A DNA stretch of 46,237 nucleotides, from IMG/VR virus record IMGVR_UViG_3300043037_000040, positions 1 through 46,237 of that record. One strand, given 5' to 3'. Both the position numbers and the translations under genes were made by a program. This stretch comes from a virus. Positions 15,290 to 22,627 of the stretch are shown in pieces (position 1 is the first letter of the stretch; each line of letters opens with the position of its first letter). The notes beneath the pieces are model-generated. The model had not been told where the DNA came from, did no database searches, and saw nothing but the letters and a program-made list of their open reading frames with translations.

Positions 15290-16204
15290 ATGAACGATAT
15301 AGGTGCAACGACGTTGACCGCGAATGATGAAGAACTGCTAGCAGAAGTCCCCGGCTTTATCAGCGTGGGTGGACTGCTCAAAGCAACCGCCTCTAGCGAG
15401 GACGGGGAGCGCTTCATCTATTTGGAAGCCAGCAATGAGGACGTCGACCACCAGAATGAAATCGTTCTGCAAAAGGCGCTCAAGGCCTCTTCTGAGTATT
15501 ACCTGCGCCACGGCAACATCGACCTGTCGCACTACTCGATCATGGGGCCGAAAGCCGGCATCCCGAACCATCTTGAATACGAAATCGGCAAGCCGGTGGC
15601 GGTCAGGATGGATGGCAAGAAGACCTTCGTGAAGGCCCAGCTTTACCGTGGCGACTCGCCCCAGGCGCGTAACGCCAATATGGTCTGGGAGACGCTGACG
15701 TCACAGAGTCCGCCGATGCGCTGGTATCCGTCCGTAGGTGGCGCGGTCCTGTCGAAGTCCGTCCAGTTCGATCCGAAGACCCAGCAGCGAGTTGCTGTGA
15801 TTGAGGAAGTGCGCTGGAACAACATCGCCCTCGATCGCTGCCCGGTCAACAAAACAGTTTCCGAAATCAATACCGCTCCGATTGGCGTTTTCGCCAAAGC
15901 GTTGAACGGTTTTGTCATGGCCAAGACGTTGGAAGCCGGTTACGGCACCGACTCGGCAACGCTTACTGGCGGCGGGGCCATGCGCACCCAAAGCCTGCAC
16001 GGAGCTCCAGCCAACTACTGGGACTTCCGCAACAAACTCGCCAGCGCCCTCAAAAACGGGAGTGCCGGTAAGAACCCTGGCGCGCGACAACTCGTTGAGT
16101 ATGCCGCCAAGACGTTCGGAGTGTCGCTGGATGAAGCGGCGAAAACCGTAGAGCGCTTCATGCGCGACCTTAATACCGAGCTGAAAAACCGGAGTAAATC
16201 ATGA
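15290..16204 (+). CDS. prohead maturation protease (HK97/U35-like serine protease)
   Basis: The 304-residue product follows the prohead-protease pattern. Residues 44-62 hold LEASNEDVDHQNEIVL; candidate catalytic histidines are H74 and H81 (HGNIDLSH). EIGKPVAVRMDG (98-109) and KAQLYRG follow, then a candidate nucleophile S148 in WYPSVGG, and LDRCPVN near 181-187. Such proteases cleave scaffold and capsid termini during head maturation. The C-terminal 90 residues are an extra helical tail, possibly a fused scaffold segment. Residues 215-230 (EAGYGTDSATLTGGGA) recur almost identically near the N-terminus of the capsid protein. The stop overlaps the next start by ATGA. It has no clear Shine-Dalgarno and starts at the end of a late-promoter-like element. 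Confidence 0.85.
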   Translation: MNDIGATTLTANDEELLAEVPGFISVGGLLKATASSEDGERFIYLEASNEDVDHQNEIVLQKALKASSEYYLRHGNIDLSHYSIMGPKAGIPNHLEYEIGKPVAVRMDGKKTFVKAQLYRGDSPQARNANMVWETLTSQSPPMRWYPSVGGAVLSKSVQFDPKTQQRVAVIEEVRWNNIALDRCPVNKTVSEINTAPIGVFAKALNGFVMAKTLEAGYGTDSATLTGGGAMRTQSLHGAPANYWDFRNKLASALKNGSAGKNPGARQLVEYAAKTFGVSLDEAAKTVERFMRDLNTELKNRSKS

Positions 16205-16854
16205 CTGGCACTACTGCAAATCCGTTTGACGCGCTGATCGCTGACCTGAACGCCTTGAAAGACGAAGGCGAAGTGATGCAGAAATCCTATGCCCCGAACG
16301 ACGACAAGGCCGATGACCAAAACATCGCCAATGCCGCCGACGACAAGGCCAATGGCGATCTGGATGACGACGGCACCAACGATAAAACCGGCAAGCCTGT
16401 CATCAAGAAGGAAGGCGATGAAGCCATGGGCAAATCGTTCGACCTGACTCTTGACGACGGCACCAAGGTTGAAGCCTTCGATGCCACCGAGTTGCTGAAG
16501 GCCCTCGGCGCACGCCAGGACGGTGTTGAAACTGCTCTGACCAAGGCCCTGGAAATCACCGTGGGCACCATCAAAACCCAAGGCGACATGATCAAGTCCC
16601 TGCAGGCTGACGTAACCCGTCTGGCCAATGCTGGCCGCGGTCGTAAAACCGCCGTGACCCTGGTCGACAAAGTTGATCCGGCTACCCTGGCGAAGTCCGA
16701 GCCGACCGGTATGGGTCCTGCTGAATTCATGGCGAAAGCACTCACTCTCCAGGAGCAAGGGAAACTCTCCGGCCTGGACGTGGCGCGTGCCGAGTCGTAT
16801 CTGAACCGCGGCATCGAAATCCCTGCGGATATTCGCGCCAAAGTAATGGCCTAA
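16201..16854 (+). CDS. putative capsid scaffold protein
   Basis: The 217-residue product is very acidic in its first half (DDKADDQNIANAADDKANGD region, residues 30-65) and helical in the middle (LLKALGARQDGVETALTKAL, 98-117). It lies between the protease and the major capsid gene, the usual place of the scaffold. Composition, size and position support the call; no sequence motif is diagnostic. It overlaps the protease gene by 4 bp and has GGAG as Shine-Dalgarno. A decoration role is less likely given the acidic, helical make-up. Confidence 0.7.
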   Translation: MTGTTANPFDALIADLNALKDEGEVMQKSYAPNDDKADDQNIANAADDKANGDLDDDGTNDKTGKPVIKKEGDEAMGKSFDLTLDDGTKVEAFDATELLKALGARQDGVETALTKALEITVGTIKTQGDMIKSLQADVTRLANAGRGRKTAVTLVDKVDPATLAKSEPTGMGPAEFMAKALTLQEQGKLSGLDVARAESYLNRGIEIPADIRAKVMA

Positions 16855-16894
16855 ACCGGCTGCCAAACCTTTAATCCTGCAATAGGGGCAACAA

Positions 16895-18340
16895 ATGAAC
16901 ATCAATCTGCCAGATTTGGCCGCCGGTTCTTCGACCACCGGCGGTATGCAAATGGAAAGCGTCGCCGAGCTGCGTAAAGCGCTCGAAGCCGGTTACGGCA
17001 CCGACGTTGCCACGCTCACCGGTGGTGGCGCGCTGCGTATCCAGTCCCTGGATAAAACCATGATGGCGACCATCCAGGAGAACAAGCACTTCCGCCTGTT
17101 CAACCTGATCGCCAAGGGCAACGCAACGGCGACCGTGGACGAATGGACTGAACAGTCCGGCGTCGGTGGTTTCCTGGGCGGTTCGACCAACACTGAATCC
17201 GGCACCATTGCCGCGGCAACCGGCGACTATGCTCGTCGCGTAGGTACTGTGAAGTACCTGATGACCCGTCGCGAAGTGACCCTGGTTCAATCGCTGCAAA
17301 ACACCATTGCTGACTCGGAAGCTGTCGAGCAGCAAAACGGCGCCAAGCAACTGCTGACCGACGCCGAGTTCCTGTGCTTCGAAGGCGACTCTTCGGTGGT
17401 TAACACCGAGTTCGACGGCATCGAAGTGCAGATCGCAAGCCTCGGTAGCTCGGATCACGTCCTGGACGCCCAAGGCGCGAGCCTGGCCTCTGTTGACCTG
17501 ATCAACAAAGCGGCCGCCACCATCAGTGGCTACGGCAACTTCGGTACGCCGACTCACCTGTTCATGTCCCAGTCGACTCAAAGCGACTTCGACACCGGCC
17601 TCGATCCGGCCTGGCGCGTAGCGCTGGATAACCAGCCGAACAGCATCATGCTGGGTTCGCCGGTTTCCGGCATCCGTACCAGCTGGGGCAACATCGCAGC
17701 CGTGCCGGACGTGTTCATCCGTGACGAAGCGCAGCAACTGCCGTTCCAGGTTGGTTTCTCGGCTCTGGCTGTGGCGAACGACACCTTCAAGCCTGCGAGC
17801 GTGACCCCGGTCGCGACCGTTGACAACGCCTCGTCCCAGTTCACTGCGGCGCGTGCTGGCAACTACTACTACCTGGTTACTGGCATCAACGCCAAAGGCC
17901 AGTCCACCGGGGTTATCACTTCCCAGGTGACGGTAGCAGCGGGCAAACAGGTTGCTCTGACCATCGCTCAATCGGTCGGCGGCGCTGAAACTGGCTACGT
18001 GATCTACCGTGGTCGCCAGAACGGCACCAACACTGTCACTGACTTCCGTCAGATGGCGCGTGTCGCTCGCACCGGTGCAAGCACCGTGTACACCGACCTC
18101 AACCGCGACATCCCGGGCTCGACCAGCGCCTACATCCTCAACTGCAACCCAGGCGATTCCGCGATCAACTGGCGCCAGCTGTTGCCGATGTTGAAGTTCC
18201 CGCTGTACCCAACCGTGAGCGCGGTAATTCCTTGGGCCCAGCTGATGTTCGGCTACCTGCGGATCGCCAAGCGCAAGCACCACGTTGTGATCAAAAACAT
18301 CGTGCCAAACGGCGCAGTCTGGCGTCCATTCACCGTTTAA
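16895..18340 (+). CDS. major capsid protein
   Basis: The 481-residue product sits after the protease and scaffold with an AGGGG Shine-Dalgarno, and its codons are strongly biased to G/C endings, as expected of an abundant protein. The N-terminal 60 residues look like a flexible arm. Phrases such as FRLFNLIAKGNATATVDEW, GTVKYLMTRREVT and HLFMSQSTQSDF fit phage capsid proteins of the HK97 fold. Residues about 300-405 form an added fibronectin/Ig-like domain (NYYYLVTGINAKGQST, YVIYRG, YTDLNRDIPG), probably exposed on the capsid surface. Residues 31-46 repeat a peptide from the protease tail. A short GC hairpin follows the stop. Confidence 0.88.
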   Translation: MNINLPDLAAGSSTTGGMQMESVAELRKALEAGYGTDVATLTGGGALRIQSLDKTMMATIQENKHFRLFNLIAKGNATATVDEWTEQSGVGGFLGGSTNTESGTIAAATGDYARRVGTVKYLMTRREVTLVQSLQNTIADSEAVEQQNGAKQLLTDAEFLCFEGDSSVVNTEFDGIEVQIASLGSSDHVLDAQGASLASVDLINKAAATISGYGNFGTPTHLFMSQSTQSDFDTGLDPAWRVALDNQPNSIMLGSPVSGIRTSWGNIAAVPDVFIRDEAQQLPFQVGFSALAVANDTFKPASVTPVATVDNASSQFTAARAGNYYYLVTGINAKGQSTGVITSQVTVAAGKQVALTIAQSVGGAETGYVIYRGRQNGTNTVTDFRQMARVARTGASTVYTDLNRDIPGSTSAYILNCNPGDSAINWRQLLPMLKFPLYPTVSAVIPWAQLMFGYLRIAKRKHHVVIKNIVPNGAVWRPFTV

Positions 18341-18365
18341 TTACGGTGGTAGGCTAGAATAGGAG

Positions 18366-18381
18366 CGCCCCAGCCGGGGCG
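18366..18381 (+). terminator. weak terminator/attenuator after capsid gene
   Basis: CGCCCC/GGGGCG with an AGCC loop is followed by TTCTT only. It probably reduces rather than stops read-through into the neck genes, consistent with high capsid expression. Confidence 0.5.
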
Positions 18382-18401
18382 TTCTTACTGGGAGATACCT
18401 G

Positions 18402-18830
18402 ATGACCAAGATTCGTTGCACTTTGCCGAACGCCTCCGAGGAGATGAACGGCATCAAATTTGCGGTAGACGCTGGCGGCGGTATGGTTTCCGTCGATGCG
18501 GTTCCTGAAGATCTGGCAGCCATTTTCCTGTCTGTGCCTGGCTTCATGGCCGAAGGTGGCAAGGCGAAAAAGGAAGATGATCCTGAAGCACTGGCCGAGG
18601 CTCAGCGCATCAAGGATCAGAAAGCCGCTGATGCCCAGGCTGCCAAGGACAAGAAAGCAACCGACGCGCAGGAAGCCAAAGAAAAAAAGGCCGCTGAGAA
18701 AGCTGGCAAAGGCAAAAAACCTGCCGAAGAAACCGCTCCAGTTGATCAAGCTGCTACCGGCACTGAATCCACTGGTACCGAATCCACCGCGCCTGCCGAC
18801 AAAGACGGCAAGCCAGAAGGCGAGGAATAA
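18402..18830 (+). CDS. Ala/Lys/Glu-rich small structural protein
   Basis: The first 60 residues look globular (IRCTLPNASEEMNGIKFAVD, LAAIFLSVPGF). The remaining 80 are low-complexity, built of Ala, Lys, Glu, Asp, Thr and Pro (KDKKATDAQEAKEKKAAEK), predicted helical then disordered. It lies between the capsid and neck genes, where head completion or decoration proteins are found, and has GGGAG as Shine-Dalgarno. I recognise no family. The low-complexity tail would be easy to misalign in searches. Confidence 0.65.
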   Translation: MTKIRCTLPNASEEMNGIKFAVDAGGGMVSVDAVPEDLAAIFLSVPGFMAEGGKAKKEDDPEALAEAQRIKDQKAADAQAAKDKKATDAQEAKEKKAAEKAGKGKKPAEETAPVDQAATGTESTGTESTAPADKDGKPEGEE

Positions 18831-18833
18831 GTC

Positions 18834-19052
18834 ATGGGTACCAGTGCAGGCCGTAACGCACGCGACGCGAAGGAATTGCTTAACAACTCCTCGCCCGCCG
18901 CTGAATACACGAAACTCGGAAATCTTCTCGACGAGATGATCACCAAGCATAACGCCCTGTGCGCCAAGCTTGATGCTGACGCCGGTGTGACCGACACCAA
19001 CTTTGCCGCAACCCTGGGCATCGCCACTCTGCAATCGCGTCTGGCGCCGTAA
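18834..19052 (+). CDS. small conserved-looking head protein, 72 aa
   Basis: A compact soluble product (MGTSAGRNARDAKELLNNSS, ending LGIATLQSRLAP) starts 3 bp after the previous stop with GAGGAA as Shine-Dalgarno. It is largely helical with no signal or membrane segment. Position in the head-completion operon suggests a minor head or neck factor; no family recognised. Confidence 0.65.
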   Translation: MGTSAGRNARDAKELLNNSSPAAEYTKLGNLLDEMITKHNALCAKLDADAGVTDTNFAATLGIATLQSRLAP

Positions 19053-19056
19053 GCCT

Positions 19057-19830
19057 ATGTCCATCTTCGTAAAGGAAACGATCGTTGCGGAGATGCGCGA
19101 GTGGCTGGCTCCAGCCATTCGCACCTATCTTGCCGGGGTTCCACTTTCAGATGATTTAATCTGGAACAAGATCCGGGCCGCCGAAGCGGATGCCGCACAG
19201 AAGCTGCGGGTCTTCCTCGAGCCTACCAAGGTTCTGCCGTTCGGACATGATCCGAGCGAGGAGCCGACCGATATGCCTTGGGCTGAAGAGCCGGCATATG
19301 ACTATGATCCTGATTTTTTCGTGAACAACCGCTGGGGTTACATCATCACCCGGCAGAGCCCGATCATTGAAGTCGAAAAAATGGAGTTCGCTTATCCAGC
19401 TCCGACGCAATCGATCTTGAAGGTGCCCGATGATTGGCTGCGCCTCGACAAGAAGTACGGGCATATTCGCCTGGTGCCGTCGACTCAGGCCTTCATGGCC
19501 CCGCTCGGCGCGTACATCATGCAGGCGCTCGGCGGTGGTCGAACCATCCCGCACATGATCCGTGTGACCTATGTTGCTGGCCTGAAGGACGTCTTCAACG
19601 ACTACCCTAACTTGATCGACCTGATCAAGATGATGGCCGGCCTCAAGATCATCCTCGGGGCATTCGTTCCGCAAAGCGGCAGCATTAGCGCCGACGGCTT
19701 GTCGCGATCGATGAGCACGGACACTTCGAAGTACCAGGACCAGATCGACTACGAGCTCAACGGGCCGAAGGGCAGCAACGGCGGTCTGATGAGTGAAATC
19801 CACGGCATTCGCAGCATGGTGATTATGTAA
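19057..19830 (+). CDS. putative head-tail connector (neck) protein
   Basis: The 257-residue product (from MSIFVKETIVAEMREW; an upstream in-frame start would only shadow the previous gene) has an N-terminal helical part and a beta-rich centre around FVNNRWGYIITRQSPIIEVEKMEF. A helical C-terminal region follows (LIDLIKMMAGLKIILGAFVP). Proteins with this layout of alternating tryptophan/proline strands after the capsid gene are usually head-completion or neck components that sit between portal and tail. The stop shares its last base with the next start (TAATG). Exact homologue uncertain. Confidence 0.65.
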   Translation: MSIFVKETIVAEMREWLAPAIRTYLAGVPLSDDLIWNKIRAAEADAAQKLRVFLEPTKVLPFGHDPSEEPTDMPWAEEPAYDYDPDFFVNNRWGYIITRQSPIIEVEKMEFAYPAPTQSILKVPDDWLRLDKKYGHIRLVPSTQAFMAPLGAYIMQALGGGRTIPHMIRVTYVAGLKDVFNDYPNLIDLIKMMAGLKIILGAFVPQSGSISADGLSRSMSTDTSKYQDQIDYELNGPKGSNGGLMSEIHGIRSMVIM

Positions 19831-20000
19831 TGGAAGCGCGACAGCTGGCGATCGGTGAAGAAATCACAATGAATGGCCAGCGGCTGCGCTACGTCGGCGA
19901 CGGTCGTTTCGAGCCGGTTTTCGAGCAGATGACGAAGCGTTTCGATGTTGCCGATATTCAGCCACTGCACCGGCCACTGTCTGACGGTGAAGCCCTGTGA
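19830..20000 (+). CDS. small protein, 56 aa, in neck operon
   Basis: The ATG at 19830 shares a base with the previous stop (TAATG), and the frame runs 56 codons to a TGA that itself overlaps the next start (TGATG). The product begins MEARQLAIGEEITMNGQRLR and ends HRPLSDGEAL. It reads as a small beta-rich domain (LRYVGDGRFEPVFEQ). Tight coupling on both sides is strong evidence that it is real. Probably a minor neck or head-closure component. Confidence 0.7.
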   Translation: MEARQLAIGEEITMNGQRLRYVGDGRFEPVFEQMTKRFDVADIQPLHRPLSDGEAL

Positions 20001-20644
20001 TGCACCTCAATCCCGACGAGTTCAATGCCCACCTGAATGACCTTGGCCAGCTGTTCGGCTGGCGGCCGTCGTTCGTCTGCCCGTGCTCGGTCGCCGGCTA
20101 CGGCTCGGCAGATCCTGAATGCCCGAACTGCCTAGGCCGCGGGCACATCTGGGAAGCGGAGCAGCAGGGGATGTCGGGCATCGCCGGGATGAAGATCCAG
20201 CGCCAGTGGGCCGACTTCGGTGGCTTCCAGGCGGGCGACGTGGTGCTGACCATTCCCAGTGATTCGCCGCTGTACGATATCGGTGATTACGATCGGGCCA
20301 CCATGCTGAACAGTTCGGAGCCGTTTTCCTTCGAGTTGACCCGTGGCGGCAATGACAAGCTGTGGTTTACCGTCGTATCGATCCGTCGTGTGTTCTGGCT
20401 GGATGAGAACAAGGCGATTGTCGACGGCGGCATTCCCGATGTAGCCGAGGACGGCACGCTGACCTGGGCATTCGGCGAGCCACCGATTGGCATGATGTAC
20501 AGCATCACCGGGCGCCGGCTCCCGGAGTATTTCTGCTACCAGGACTTCCCTCAGGATCGAGCCCACCATTCGGGCGCACGCCTGCCGCGCAAAGTGGTGC
20601 TGCGCAAGTTCGATCTGTTGGGGCGTGTCGAGAACGGTGCTTAA
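20000..20644 (+). CDS. structural protein with N-terminal zinc-finger-like cluster
   Basis: The 214-residue product carries a cysteine cluster at residues 27-46: CPCS then, 12 residues on, CPNCLGRGH. This resembles zinc ribbons seen in some phage neck and tail-completion proteins. The rest is beta-rich (DVVLTIPSDSPLYDIGDYDRA), like head-tail joining proteins. The ATG at 20000 overlaps the preceding TGA; a GTG 3 bp earlier is possible. Its stop overlaps the stop of a convergent gene, and no terminator separates them. Confidence 0.7.
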   Translation: MHLNPDEFNAHLNDLGQLFGWRPSFVCPCSVAGYGSADPECPNCLGRGHIWEAEQQGMSGIAGMKIQRQWADFGGFQAGDVVLTIPSDSPLYDIGDYDRATMLNSSEPFSFELTRGGNDKLWFTVVSIRRVFWLDENKAIVDGGIPDVAEDGTLTWAFGEPPIGMMYSITGRRLPEYFCYQDFPQDRAHHSGARLPRKVVLRKFDLLGRVENGA

Positions 20645-21495
20645 CCGCCGAGATCCAGCTTCACCGCTTCATGGAACACTTCTTCAGCGAGCGGCGTCAT
20701 GCGTTCGGCGACTTGCTTGGCGAGGAACAGGCCAGGCTTCGCCGGGATGATCCAGCCGCTAGAGCCTTCCATCATCACCCTGAACGTCATGTACGAGCTG
20801 CGGCTTTCGACGCCCGAGCTCGATTCCATGCGGACCATACCCGCATACCGGTTCTGAACGTCTTTCCCGTGCTTGGCCAGGTCGCCGCTTTTGAGTGCGC
20901 CGGCCCAGCGATAATCCCTGGACGGCACCATGGCGCGACCTTTGGTGCTCGGATCTGAGGCGAATTCTGGTTGCTTGCGAGCGACCACCATGCCGGCCCC
21001 GGGGATCAGGTGCACGGTGTGTCCGGCCAGGCGCTCGCCTTTGCCAACGATCAATGACTTGGCCAGGTCGCGCGCCTGTTGGTAGACGGCGAACGGCATT
21101 GCATTGCCACTGGCGTTGTTTCCTGGCGTGTTGTGGCGGAAGGGGATAATCAGGAATCGCTTGCCGCTGGCAGTCCGGCGCACCTTGAGGCTGGTATCCA
21201 GCATCTTTTTCAAGTCGCGTTCTGCGCGCCCGGTTTCGATCGCTTCAGCATTCTTGTAGGTGGCGACCACTTCTGCGGAGAATGCACCTTTATAGTCCCA
21301 GGTGATCGATCGTGCGTATTCCTGGCGTTCCTTCGACCATAGCGGGGCATTCATCACCGCGGCCGTCCAATCCCGGTGGGCCGCTGCAGCGACAGCGCCG
21401 ACAGCCTCGTGCAGGCGCGGGAAGATCTCCTTGCTCAGGTTCGGGGCAAGGTTCATCAGTTCGGACAAATCGACGTTAATGTTGAAGTAGGCCAT
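20641..21495 (-). CDS. putative virion morphogenesis/tail-completion protein on opposite strand
   Basis: The 284-residue product (MAYFNINVDLSELMNL...) has a helical N-terminus with LHEAVGAVAAAAHRDWTAAV. The ending GWIIPAKPGLFLAKQVAERM resembles HK97 gp10-like and other neck/tail-completion proteins, which bind at the head-tail interface. Residues 120-200 contain RFLIIPFRHNTPG and MVPSRDYRWAG. It is the only gene on the minus strand in the head-tail block, yet it has its own TCGTGAC element with the ATG at offset 21 and no Shine-Dalgarno. It is convergent with the neck gene and divergent from the next tail gene. Function uncertain; late timing is inferred from the promoter-like element. Confidence 0.65.
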   Translation of the reverse strand: MAYFNINVDLSELMNLAPNLSKEIFPRLHEAVGAVAAAAHRDWTAAVMNAPLWSKERQEYARSITWDYKGAFSAEVVATYKNAEAIETGRAERDLKKMLDTSLKVRRTASGKRFLIIPFRHNTPGNNASGNAMPFAVYQQARDLAKSLIVGKGERLAGHTVHLIPGAGMVVARKQPEFASDPSTKGRAMVPSRDYRWAGALKSGDLAKHGKDVQNRYAGMVRMESSSGVESRSSYMTFRVMMEGSSGWIIPAKPGLFLAKQVAERMTPLAEEVFHEAVKLDLGG

Positions 21496-21516
21496 GTAGC
21501 CATGTTCGCGTCACGA
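21496..21516 (-). promoter_or_regulatory. phage late-promoter-like element, minus-strand copy
   Basis: Read on the minus strand: TCGTGAC-GC-GAACAT followed by GGCTAC and the ATG of the 20641-21495 gene at offset 21. A at offset 10 and T at offset 14 are kept. It stands back to back with the plus-strand copy at 21522, 5 bp away. No Shine-Dalgarno is present. Confidence 0.7.
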
Positions 21517-21521
21517 TTAGG

Positions 21522-21543
21522 TCGTGACCGCATCATCCTGCCC
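21522..21543 (+). promoter_or_regulatory. phage late-promoter-like element, copy 5
   Basis: TCGTGAC-CG-CATCAT followed by CCTGCCC and ATG at 21544 (offset 22). This ATG, not an earlier in-frame codon inside the divergent gene, is taken as the start of the tail gene. No Shine-Dalgarno is present. Confidence 0.7.
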
Positions 21544-22371
21544 ATGATCTCATTCGCGCAATCCCTCGCCATTGGCAATGCCGTTCGCATTGTCCTATCG
21601 CCTCCAGCTGGCGCAACGCGCTGGCGCCTGCTGCGTAAAGCTACGGACACCTTTACAGGTCAGGACGATCCGGCAGCACTGGTTGTGCTGGATAGCAAGC
21701 AAACCATCAGTGCGGTCGATCGTACTGCGCTGACCAATACGAGCACCTATTTCTATCGGGTTTACTACCTGGCCGCCACGACCTGGTCCGGCTCGGCGAC
21801 AGTTCCGGTCACGGTGACCTCTGACTACCAGGAGGTCACGGACGATGTCCTAACCGTGGTGCTCGACCGGCTTAATCAGGGTCTATTTGTCGAGCTCCAG
21901 CGCGGCAAACTCAAGCACCCGAACAACCGCATTCCAGTGCTCCCAGCGTTCCCATTTCAGAAAGAAATTGCATGGCCTGTCGTGACAGTACATTTGTCGT
22001 CGGATGGTTCTGACGGGCGCGGTATAGGCGAAACGCTGGCGCCAGATGAGTTTGATGGTGATGACTGGGAAGTCGGTGAAGGCTGGTTGTCCCGTGTACG
22101 CCTGGACATTATCGGCTGGTCGCAGAACGCGATCGAACGGGCATCACTGCGGCAAGCCATTCGCCGTGTGCTTATCGCCAACCTTCCGGTATTCGACAGC
22201 GTTGGGATGATTCAGATCGACCTGAGCCAGTCTGACACCGAAGAGCCGCACGGCGAAAAGAACACCGTTATTTACAAAAGCGTTGGCAGTTTCTCCTGTG
22301 TGGCACCGGTTCAGATCGTCAGCAAACAGGATGAAATCATCGACGTTGAATTAACTGTAAACGTGCCGTAG
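21544..22371 (+). CDS. putative tail terminator/completion protein with Fn3-like N-terminus
   Basis: The 275-residue product starts at MISFAQSLAIGNAV. Residues about 5-100 look like a fibronectin type III-like domain (RWRLLRKATDTFTG, STYFYRVYYLAATTW). Residues 105-275 (VTDDVLTVVLDRLNQGLF, EIAWPVVTVHLSSDGSDG, SRVRLDIIGWS, ALRQAIRRVLIANL-type helix, SVGSFSCVAPVQIV) match the layout of tail-completion proteins encoded just before the sheath. It would cap the tail tube or sheath at the neck. An internal TCGTGAC-AG-TACATT at 21982 resembles the late element but lies in codons. Confidence 0.65.
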   Translation: MISFAQSLAIGNAVRIVLSPPAGATRWRLLRKATDTFTGQDDPAALVVLDSKQTISAVDRTALTNTSTYFYRVYYLAATTWSGSATVPVTVTSDYQEVTDDVLTVVLDRLNQGLFVELQRGKLKHPNNRIPVLPAFPFQKEIAWPVVTVHLSSDGSDGRGIGETLAPDEFDGDDWEVGEGWLSRVRLDIIGWSQNAIERASLRQAIRRVLIANLPVFDSVGMIQIDLSQSDTEEPHGEKNTVIYKSVGSFSCVAPVQIVSKQDEIIDVELTVNVP

Positions 22372-22400
22372 AGCGGCAAAATCCACCAAAAGGTGATCGC

Positions 22401-22616
22401 ATGAGCAAGAAAGAAGATACAGCCGCTCCGGCCCAGCCCGACGAGAGCGGTTTTCCGCTGACCCTCGACGAGTTTTGCACGCAGCTGTCGAGCAAAGACA
22501 AACGTGTCGCCCTGATCGGTGGGTTCCATCACACCGAAAAGGCCAATGGCACCATCAAGGACACCGTAGCCGCATTCTCCGCGCGCTACGAGGCCTTCAT
22601 CAAAAAACCTGCGTGA
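22401..22616 (+). CDS. small protein upstream of sheath
   Basis: The 71-residue product (MSKKEDTAAPAQPDESG...) has a disordered N-terminus and a helical rest (FCTQLSSKDKRVALIGGFHH). It lies between the tail-completion and sheath genes, with AAAAGG as Shine-Dalgarno, and probably is a small tail-assembly component. No family recognised. Confidence 0.65.
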   Translation: MSKKEDTAAPAQPDESGFPLTLDEFCTQLSSKDKRVALIGGFHHTEKANGTIKDTVAAFSARYEAFIKKPA

Positions 22617-22627
22617 GGGTCTAACAA

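Noticed and set aside
18340-18362. TAGAAT as a -10 box of a host promoter after the capsid gene
   Set aside because: No acceptable -35 element at 16-18 bp; the hairpin directly downstream fits an attenuator better.
21982-22003. TCGTGAC-AG-TACATT inside the 21544-22371 gene
   Set aside because: It fits the core pattern but is within codons, with no gene start nearby; kept only as a possible internal site or chance match.
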